Of a stretch of DNA of 16,406 nt, positions 1 to 5,376 are shown one piece after another. Position numbers and translations under genes: made by a program. The notes under the pieces are model-generated. The model saw only the letters and a program-made list of their open reading frames with translations, searched no databases and was not told the DNA's origin. Every line of letters begins with the position of its first letter. Positions within the stretch are counted from its first letter, which is position 1. The DNA comes from an uncultured Synergistia bacterium. Lineage in GTDB: Bacteria > Eremiobacterota > SpSt-956 > JAKJGF01. The stretch is taken from the NCBI GenBank assembly GCA_937888925.1, contig CALARM010001122.1:1-16406 (forward strand). The letters are read 5' to 3'.

Positions 1-96
1 ATGAAAACTGCCACCTCTTTCTTTTGTCAGTTCTTCCATTTCCTGTAATAATTTCAGTTCACCTTCACGATAGAGATTTGCTGCTTCTTCTGCCAA
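1..96 (-). CDS. Partial unidentified protein, N-terminal 32 residues
   Basis: A leftward reading frame starts at a TTG codon (94-96) and stays open to the window edge, so only 32 residues are visible. The peptide is rich in Glu, Leu and Lys (it begins M-A-E-E-A-A-N-L-Y-R-E-G-E-L) and looks helical; no family is recognisable from so little. The start is supported by an excellent Shine-Dalgarno sequence (AAGGTGGTGATT on the minus strand, 101-112) at normal spacing. The gene is divergent from the 386-1273 gene. The frame and ribosome binding site are seen directly; that this is a real gene is an inference from them. Confidence 0.6.
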   Translation of the reverse strand, partial: MAEEAANLYREGELKLLQEMEELTKERGGSFH

Positions 97-100
97 AAAA

Positions 101-112
101 AATCACCACCTT
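101..112 (-). promoter_or_regulatory. Ribosome binding site of the leftward partial gene
   Basis: On the minus strand this reads AAGGTGGTGATT, one base away from the full anti-16S complement AAGGAGGTGATT. It sits just upstream of the TTG at 96-94. It is what decides the TTG start for the partial gene. Confidence 0.7.
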
Positions 113-223
113 AAAAAATTAAAAAGAATAACATTTTTTCACGACAGGTAGTTTCACTTCTACTGGAAATTTTACGTAATTTCATAAATCTATTAATTGA
201 TGAGGGTGATGGGTAAAGAAGAT

Positions 224-252
224 CCAAAACCCAAAACCCAAAACCCAAAACC
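224..252. repeat. Tandem heptamer repeat, CCAAAAC x4
   Basis: Four perfect, uninterrupted copies of the 7-base unit CCAAAAC run from 224 to 251, with one further C at 252. The array lies about 110 bases upstream of the extended -10 of the rightward gene set. Its function is unknown; heptamer arrays of this kind can change copy number by slippage. Confidence 0.9.
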
Positions 253-342
253 TGAAAGATTTAATTTTCATTTATATATAAAATTACCTGTCATTTTTAA
301 ACGTAATCATTTAAATATTTCCACAGAGGAAATCACTTTTCC

Positions 343-371
343 TTTATAGTAATATAATTTTATGGTATAAT
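343..371 (+). promoter_or_regulatory. Candidate extended -10 promoter of the rightward gene set
   Basis: An extended -10 element, TGG-TATAAT, lies at 363-371. A weak -35-like TTTATA (343-348) sits 17 bases upstream of the TATAAT. Initiation would fall near 378, leaving a leader of only about 8 bases before the ATG at 386, or about 32 bases before the ATG at 410. A second TATAAT occurs at 353-358 without a good -35. The region is AT-rich, so chance matches are possible. Confidence 0.45.
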
Positions 372-385
372 TTTATTTATTACAT

Positions 386-1273
386 ATGAAAGGCAAAGAA
401 TCAAAGAAAATGAATAGACGCGACTTTTTAAAATTTTTTTCATGTGCCATTATGGCGGCAAATACGTGGTCTTCCCCATCAGTCGAAGCAAAAGGATTGA
501 CAGAAGATGAAAAAATATTTCTCGATAAAATCACTATGGCAGAGAAGAAAAATCTGTTTAAGAAACCTCTGAACAATATAATAACAGAAACAGGTAAATC
601 CTTTCTAAAAACCCCTTATGTTCCTGATACTCTTGATAATTCAGGCAATGAAGCACTTGTCACAAACCTTCACGGTCTGGACTGCTGGACTTTTTTTGAA
701 AATACACTTGCCATATCAAGGGTAATAAAAAAAAGGGAAAAAACCTTCGATGATTATAAAAAAGAACTGGAATTTATAAGGTACAGAAATGGTATAAGAA
801 ATGGATATACAAGCAGACTTCATTATTTTGTAGACTGGATTTATGATAACAGTAAAAAAAGTATCGTAAAAGATATAAACAGAGACCTGGGAGGGATAAA
901 ATTAAATAAAAAAATTAATTTCATGACCGGTCACAGAGAAAGCTATCCTCCTCTGAAATCAGATGAAGATTTCAATAAATTGAAAAAAATTGAGAAAGAC
1001 ATAAATTCCAGGGTTCAGTATTATATACCGACAGAAATGATACCGAAAATAGAAGATAAACTCAAAGACGGAGATATAATAGGCCTGGGCACCACAATAG
1101 AAGGGCTCGATGTAACCCATACCGGATATATATATAAAATAAAAGGTATATCTCATATGCTCAATGCGTCATCAAAAACAGGCTCTGTCGAAATTTCCGA
1201 CTGCACTCTCTATGATTATCTTATATCAGTAGAGAAGCCGGGCATAATAGTGGCCAGGGCTTTAGATATTTAA
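386..1273 (+). CDS. Exported DUF1460 (amidase-like, NlpC/P60-type) protein
   Basis: The 295-residue protein is recognised as the DUF1460 / N-acetylmuramoyl-L-alanine amidase-like family (PF07313), papain-fold enzymes thought to act on peptidoglycan peptides. Hallmarks seen are LDCWTFFEN with the probable nucleophile Cys100, an R-Y-R...LHYFVDWI block (about 132-152), GLDVTHTGY with His245, and HMLNASS (258-263) followed by a C-terminal GIIVARALDI. The N-terminus has a twin-arginine-like motif, NRRDFLKF (residues 10-17), a modest hydrophobic stretch and a possible cleavage after V-E-A (35), so export to the periplasm is likely. The start is uncertain: ATG 386 and ATG 410 (which gives MNRRDFLK, 287 residues) both lack a well-placed Shine-Dalgarno. 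It is first in a rightward set, 39 bases before the first lipoprotein. Family assignment is firm; substrate is inferred. Confidence 0.85.
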   Translation: MKGKESKKMNRRDFLKFFSCAIMAANTWSSPSVEAKGLTEDEKIFLDKITMAEKKNLFKKPLNNIITETGKSFLKTPYVPDTLDNSGNEALVTNLHGLDCWTFFENTLAISRVIKKREKTFDDYKKELEFIRYRNGIRNGYTSRLHYFVDWIYDNSKKSIVKDINRDLGGIKLNKKINFMTGHRESYPPLKSDEDFNKLKKIEKDINSRVQYYIPTEMIPKIEDKLKDGDIIGLGTTIEGLDVTHTGYIYKIKGISHMLNASSKTGSVEISDCTLYDYLISVEKPGIIVARALDI

Positions 1274-1312
1274 TAAAGTAAAAAATCATACAAAAGAAAC
1301 GGAGGAAACAAT

Positions 1313-3133
1313 ATGTTAAAAAATTTTCATCTATTCATATTAATTCTATTTTTAAGTCTCTCTTTCGGGTGTATTACATTGAAAAAGGCAGAACCGACAC
1401 CGACCCCCGAACCAACTGCAACACCGACTCCTCAGGAACCTTCTCTGGAAAAGATTATCCTTTCGAAAGATAGTAACGGCACAGAAGAAACTGCAGAATT
1501 CAAAAAGGAAGATAGTGAAATATATCTTTTCTTCGAAGCAAAAAACCTTCCGGAAAATACTGTAATAAAAACCATATGGCTTTCTGTTAACGGAGAGACA
1601 GAAAATAAAATATCCGAATCATCTATGAAAGCAGGAGGTAATATAAATTCGGGAAGTTTTAATCTCATAAGACCTTCTGAAGGGTGGACATATTCTGACT
1701 ACAGGGCCGATATTTATTTTGACGATAAATTAATGAAATCTGTTCCTTTCAATATAGAAATAAAATCAGATACTCCTGAACCGGAACCACAGGCAACTCA
1801 GGAAATATTTTCAGAAACAACTCCATCAGTCACATCAGGTATAGAACCAATAAATATGTTTTATTTCAAAACATCTATGACTTACGGAGAAAAAAAAGCA
1901 AAATTTACCGTATGGATAAATGAACAATATCTGGGAGAATTTACTGAAAGTACTGATATGAATATAAGTAATATGCTTCATACGGGTAAAAATACTGTAG
2001 CCATAGTGTCGTCCCTTCATAAAAACCTGGTGTCATACATAAACCTCTCTATAGGCTCTATGTGGAGAGGGAAAGATTTTCCTATTTTAATACATAAAAG
2101 ACAGCTATCAGGTGAGGACACTATTCATTATACATTGAATATTCCCGATGTTTCCGGGATAAAAAATTCCCCTCCGCCGGAAGAATATAATCTGAAAATT
2201 GCCATGGTTTACGGTTCTCCTAAATCTACGTTTACAGTCTTTATAAATGGTTTTCAGATGGGTATATACAGCAGAGATGTTTCTCTGGATGTAACACCAT
2301 TTATAAGAACAGGGAAAAATGAAGTAAAGATTATAAGTGATGTAGAAAAAAATAATTACGGTATTAAAATGATCCTTGGCTCTCTGAGATGGGGTAAATG
2401 GGCTACTGTAATCAGCCATTCGAGAAATACAGCAGGAAAAGATACTGCTTTATATAAACTAAACATTCCCGATTTCACAAAAATAAATAATCCTGTGTTA
2501 TCTGAAACATATATACTGAAAACAAATATGGATTTCGGAACATACTCAACACAGACAAGTACCTTCGAAGTGTTTATAAATGATATACAGTTAGGTATTT
2601 TCAATGACAGTACTTCCGTAGAGATAAACAATTATCTAAAACCCGGGAAAAACAGTATTAAAGTAAAAAGTAACATAGAAAAAAACCTGATGTCCGACAT
2701 AACCCTTACTGTAGGAACTGATAAAAACGGCAAATGGAATACTCTCATAAATCATGGCAGATCTTTACAGGGAAATGATACAAAAACCTACGGATTAATG
2801 GTTTCAGGAGAAAATATTGCAGTGGAAGAACCTTCCGATCAATGTACAATGAAAGTAAATATGACATTCAAACAGCAGGGATGCCACCTGACTGTTCATA
2901 TTAATGATGAGTTTGTAGGGAGATTTGATTCCAGTACATCAATAGATGTAAATGGATTTTTGAAGAAAGGCAAGAATAAAGTCCGAATAGAAACTGTGGT
3001 AAGTAAAAATCTCTTAAGCGGTATAGGAATTACCATAGGAGCCAACAGAGACGGGAAGTGGGCGACTCTTCTGAGCCATGAAAGAATGGAGCAGGGAACA
3101 TATAATGATGATTATACTGTAATAGTTAAATAA
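1313..3133 (+). CDS. Lipoprotein with four ~95-residue repeats (paralogue 1)
   Basis: This is a 606-residue protein of no named family. A short lysine-bearing start and hydrophobic run end at Cys20 (S-L-S-F-G-C). This is a loose lipobox, since -3 is Ser and -2 is Phe, but a Pro/Thr linker follows immediately (28-43), as in surface lipoproteins. Residues about 45-150 form one domain. Four repeats follow (about 182-279, 292-387, 400-497, 511-606) sharing F-x-V-x-I-N...G-x-F, a D-V-x-x-F-x-K-x-G-K-N core, G-K-W-x-T-L-I-x-H and, in most, Y-x-L-x-I-P-D. The I-N-x-x-x-x-G plus K-x-G-x-N pattern resembles galactose-binding-like jelly-roll domains, so carbohydrate or envelope binding is possible but inferred. 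The ATG has a strong site, GGAGGA at 1301-1306. The next gene is a clear paralogue. Confidence 0.85.
   Translation: MLKNFHLFILILFLSLSFGCITLKKAEPTPTPEPTATPTPQEPSLEKIILSKDSNGTEETAEFKKEDSEIYLFFEAKNLPENTVIKTIWLSVNGETENKISESSMKAGGNINSGSFNLIRPSEGWTYSDYRADIYFDDKLMKSVPFNIEIKSDTPEPEPQATQEIFSETTPSVTSGIEPINMFYFKTSMTYGEKKAKFTVWINEQYLGEFTESTDMNISNMLHTGKNTVAIVSSLHKNLVSYINLSIGSMWRGKDFPILIHKRQLSGEDTIHYTLNIPDVSGIKNSPPPEEYNLKIAMVYGSPKSTFTVFINGFQMGIYSRDVSLDVTPFIRTGKNEVKIISDVEKNNYGIKMILGSLRWGKWATVISHSRNTAGKDTALYKLNIPDFTKINNPVLSETYILKTNMDFGTYSTQTSTFEVFINDIQLGIFNDSTSVEINNYLKPGKNSIKVKSNIEKNLMSDITLTVGTDKNGKWNTLINHGRSLQGNDTKTYGLMVSGENIAVEEPSDQCTMKVNMTFKQQGCHLTVHINDEFVGRFDSSTSIDVNGFLKKGKNKVRIETVVSKNLLSGIGITIGANRDGKWATLLSHERMEQGTYNDDYTVIVK
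1856..3130 (+). repeat. Four diverged internal protein repeats in lipoprotein 1
   Basis: Units lie at about 1856-2149, 2186-2473, 2510-2803 and 2843-3130, with a period near 108-111 codons. They are similar as protein (I-N-x-x-x-x-G, G-K-N, G-K-W, x-H-x-R) but clearly diverged as DNA, so the duplication is old. Confidence 0.8.
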
Positions 3134-3140
3134 TAGAAAA

Positions 3141-3146
3141 AAGGAG
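3141..3146 (+). promoter_or_regulatory. Ribosome binding site that points to an ATT start
   Basis: AAGGAG lies 9 bases before the ATT codon at 3156. It is about 36 bases before the first ordinary start codon in that frame (TTG 3183). An in-frame TGA at 3147-3149 bars any earlier start. The site therefore argues for initiation between 3150 and 3160. Confidence 0.7.
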
Positions 3147-3155
3147 TGAATATTT

Positions 3156-4895
3156 ATTATAAAAAATCTTTTATTTCTTATATTGCTGTTAGCAGGCCTT
3201 TCCGGCTGTTTATGTAAAGGCACAGTTACAGTTGCTCCAACTCCTGTACCGGAAATAAACATTGAAAAGGCAATACTTACAACAGATAGAAACGGAACTG
3301 AAGGTATGTCCACCTTTAAAATGAGCGATAATGACATATACCTGATTTTCCAGGCAAACAATATGCCGGCAGATACACAGATAAGGAGCGAATGGTCTTT
3401 TGTAAACACAGAAGAGGGAAAGGAAGATAAAAAAGGGGAATTTAATATAAGATCAGACGGGATTATGAAATCAGGCAGTTTCACCTTCACCAGACCTGAA
3501 GAAGGATGGCAGGCAGGGGAATATAAAGTAAAACTTTATTTCAATGAAAAACTTATGAAAAATATTTCCTTTACAGTAGAAAGCCCTGCTGCTGCAGTAG
3601 AAGAACCTGAATATTACGAAGGGGCCGTTGAACCAATGTCTTTATTTTTTCTAAAGACATCTATTCCGGAACAGGATAAAAAACCTGAATTATCGGTATT
3701 AATTAATGATGAAGAAATAGGTAATATGGAAACAGATACACAGATAAACGTAAGTTCCCATCTCCATAAAGGTGAGAATTCTGTCACCGTAACCAGTAAT
3801 ATAGAAGAAGAACTTTCTTCTGATATAAAATTAACAATAGAAGCCATATGGAGAAATAAAAAGTTTCCTCTTTTAATACACAGAAGAAAGCATAAAGGAG
3901 AGGATACTGTTAAATATAAACTGGATATACCGGACGTAAGTAAAATAGAAGGCCCTCTGCTTAAAGAAGAATATAACCTGAAGACAGATATGGGAAACGG
4001 GACACCTGAAACAACCTTTAATATTAGCATAAACGGTTTTCCTACAGGTTCTTACAGTGATTCTGTAAATCTGGACGTCACACCTTTCATGAAAAAAGGG
4101 GAAAATGAAATAAAAATAACAGGTGAAGTGGATAAAAATCTTTCAGGCAGAGTAACTCTTACACTGGGTTCTTTAAGATGGGGGAAAATGGCTCCCATAC
4201 TTACATGCAGCCGTAAAAAAACAGGAGTTTCTCTCTCCGTATATAAAATAAATATACCTGATATAACTGAAAATAAAATACCGGAGCATACCTATATACT
4301 TAAAACTGAAATGGCAGGCGGAACAGACGGAACAAAATTCGAAATACTGATAAACGACGTCCAGATCGGGATTTTCGGTTCAGACACTACTGTAGATATA
4401 ACTCATTATCTCAGGGAAGGACTCAATAAAATAAAGATAAAAAATGATATAGATGAAAATCTTCCGACAGATGTTATTGCAAGCATTACAACAGATAAAA
4501 AAGGCCAGTGGAAAAACCTTCTGAAACACACGGCCATAAAAAAGGGGACTTCCGAAAAAGACTATGATCTGATTGTGCCTGAAAAAGATGATATCATTCC
4601 TCAATGTACGATGAGAATCGACATGACGGGTAAAAAACCCGATACATATTTTAACATTTATATAAATAACTATATAGTGGGAACCTTTGAAACAAATACT
4701 TCCATTGATGTTACTGGTTTTATGAAAGAAGGAGCAAACAAAGTTATAATAGAAAGCAATATTCCTCAAAATCTAACTTCTGAAGTAACTGCAGGTATAG
4801 GTTCATATAAAAACGGTTCGTGGGATACACTGCTTACTCACAGTAAATCCGGGAAAGGAACCTTTAAGGATGAGTATACGGTAATGATAAAATAG
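3156..4895 (+). CDS. Lipoprotein with four ~95-residue repeats (paralogue 2, ATT start)
   Basis: This paralogue of the preceding lipoprotein has 579 residues when begun at ATT 3156. That start gives M-I-K-N-L-L-F-L-I-L-L-L-A-G-L-S-G-C, a textbook lipoprotein signal with lipobox L-S-G-C (Cys18). It aligns codon for codon with the ATG-TTA-AAA-AAT start of paralogue 1 and lies 9 bases after AAGGAG. The first normal start, TTG 3183, would leave only eight residues before the Cys, too few for a signal peptide. After a short linker come the N-terminal domain (about 32-140) and four repeats (about 161-260, 273-369, 380-475, 484-579) with the same I-N-x-x-x-x-G and E/K-G-x-N signatures. The upstream gene ends 22 bases before, implying co-transcription. 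Function is unknown; envelope or ligand binding is inferred. Confidence 0.85.
   Translation: MIKNLLFLILLLAGLSGCLCKGTVTVAPTPVPEINIEKAILTTDRNGTEGMSTFKMSDNDIYLIFQANNMPADTQIRSEWSFVNTEEGKEDKKGEFNIRSDGIMKSGSFTFTRPEEGWQAGEYKVKLYFNEKLMKNISFTVESPAAAVEEPEYYEGAVEPMSLFFLKTSIPEQDKKPELSVLINDEEIGNMETDTQINVSSHLHKGENSVTVTSNIEEELSSDIKLTIEAIWRNKKFPLLIHRRKHKGEDTVKYKLDIPDVSKIEGPLLKEEYNLKTDMGNGTPETTFNISINGFPTGSYSDSVNLDVTPFMKKGENEIKITGEVDKNLSGRVTLTLGSLRWGKMAPILTCSRKKTGVSLSVYKINIPDITENKIPEHTYILKTEMAGGTDGTKFEILINDVQIGIFGSDTTVDITHYLREGLNKIKIKNDIDENLPTDVIASITTDKKGQWKNLLKHTAIKKGTSEKDYDLIVPEKDDIIPQCTMRIDMTGKKPDTYFNIYINNYIVGTFETNTSIDVTGFMKEGANKVIIESNIPQNLTSEVTAGIGSYKNGSWDTLLTHSKSGKGTFKDEYTVMIK
3636..4892 (+). repeat. Four diverged internal protein repeats in lipoprotein 2
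   Basis: Units lie at about 3636-3935, 3972-4262, 4293-4580 and 4605-4892. Each matches the unit in the same position of lipoprotein 1 better than its own neighbours: the second units share L-R-W-G-K, for example, and the fourth units share S-I-D-V-x-G-F. The four-repeat form therefore predates the gene duplication. Confidence 0.75.
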
Positions 4896-5000
4896 TGAGC
4901 AGTGAGTTACACTATAAATACTTTATTATCTTTAAAGGAACTGAATAACAGACTATCGAATATAAAAAGATACATAGAAGTTTTAGTAAAAATAATTTTT

Positions 5001-5249
5001 ATGTCCATCGAAAGTGCAAAAGTATTTATAGAAAAAATGAAAACAGATCCGGACTTTGCAAAAAAAGTAAGCACATGTAAAGACAGCGAGGCAAGACATT
5101 CGCTGGTAAAGTCATCAGGGCTTGACTTTACAGTAGAAGAATTAAAAAAAGTTAAATCAGAACTATCAGAAGCAGATCTTGACAGTGTGGCAGGCGGGTG
5201 CTCTCTGGAAGGAGGCCACTGGTGTGATCCTCCCTATGGATACAAATAG
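5001..5249 (+). CDS. Nif11-type leader RiPP precursor peptide
   Basis: The 82-residue peptide starts M-S-I-E-S-A-K-V-F-I-E-K-M and contains T-D-P-D-F-A-K-K-V, a G-L-D-F-T-V-E-E-L block, and an acidic E-L-S-E-A-D-L-D-S-V-A-G-G end. This is the classic Nif11-like leader of ribosomally made, modified peptides (PF07862 / TIGR03798). Cleavage after Gly65-Gly66 would release a 16-residue core, CSLEGGHWCDPPYGYK, with Cys at core positions 1 and 9 and a single Ser as the only hydroxyl donor for dehydration. ATG 5001 is chosen because it matches the family N-terminus; the same frame runs open back to GTG 4902, but those 33 residues are not leader-like. No clear Shine-Dalgarno precedes it. No cyclase, radical-SAM enzyme or peptidase-transporter lies in this window, so its maturation partners are unseen. 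The gene is followed by a terminator. Confidence 0.85.
   Translation: MSIESAKVFIEKMKTDPDFAKKVSTCKDSEARHSLVKSSGLDFTVEELKKVKSELSEADLDSVAGGCSLEGGHWCDPPYGYK
5199..5246 (+). other. Predicted RiPP core peptide
   Basis: These are the 16 codons after the Ala-Gly-Gly cleavage site of the Nif11 precursor: C-S-L-E-G-G-H-W-C-D-P-P-Y-G-Y-K. Two Cys allow a disulfide, or one thioether to the single Ser. The sequence is aromatic-rich and ends in Lys. The modification type cannot be decided from the sequence. Confidence 0.65.
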
Positions 5250-5376
5250 GCTGTAAAATAGAACAATGAAGAAGCAATCCCGGTCAGGGTTGCTTCTTTT
5301 GTAATGGCATTTCTCTGAAGAATTGCTTTATTTCGAATGAATCGTTTGCTCAGTTACACTTATCAATAAAATCCTA
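5250..5376. other. Convergent intergenic region
   Basis: This gap of about 127 bases separates the 3' ends of the RiPP precursor gene and the NRPS gene. Apart from the hairpin terminator at 5269-5300 I see no feature in it. Confidence 0.6.
5269..5300 (+). terminator. Intrinsic terminator after the RiPP precursor gene
   Basis: A 12-base-pair stem (AAGAAGCAATCC at 5269-5280 pairing with GGGTTGCTTCTT at 5287-5298, one G-T wobble) closes a six-base loop, CGGTCA. A short T run ends at 5300. The stem also forms on the other strand, but there it is followed by fewer T residues, so it fits the rightward set best and may help stop the convergent NRPS transcript. Confidence 0.8.

Larger units (their letters stand above)
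97..385. other. Divergent intergenic region
   Basis: This AT-rich stretch of about 290 bases lies between the leftward partial gene and the rightward DUF1460 gene. It holds the ribosome binding site at 101-112, a heptamer repeat at 224-252 and a rightward promoter candidate at 343-371. I see no convincing RNA gene, small coding gene or leftward promoter in it. Confidence 0.6.

Noticed and set aside
224..252. Heptamer array as a CRISPR or telomere-like element
   Set aside because: There are no spacers, the unit is only 7 bases, and the array is internal and very short.
3146..3148. GTG 3146 as a start in another frame
   Set aside because: It overlaps the ribosome binding site itself and its frame differs from that of the lipoprotein; using it would need a frameshift for which there is no sign.
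3183..3185. TTG 3183 as the start of lipoprotein 2
   Set aside because: It would leave eight residues before the lipobox Cys and lies about 36 bases from the ribosome binding site.
3014..3490. 158-codon antisense frame across the end of lipoprotein 1 and start of lipoprotein 2
   Set aside because: It lies opposite well-supported coding sequence, spans two genes, has no recognisable domain and reads like a complement of coding DNA. The other antisense frames over the lipoproteins and NRPS were rejected for the same reasons.
4902..5000. GTG 4902 as the start of the Nif11 precursor
   Set aside because: The extra 33 residues do not resemble a Nif11 leader, no Shine-Dalgarno precedes the GTG, and ATG 5001 matches the family's usual N-terminus.
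4901..5360. Shared AGTTACACT-type words at 4905-4913 and 5352-5360 as a repeat pair
   Set aside because: Nine matching bases in AT-rich DNA are expected by chance, and no flanking similarity extends them.
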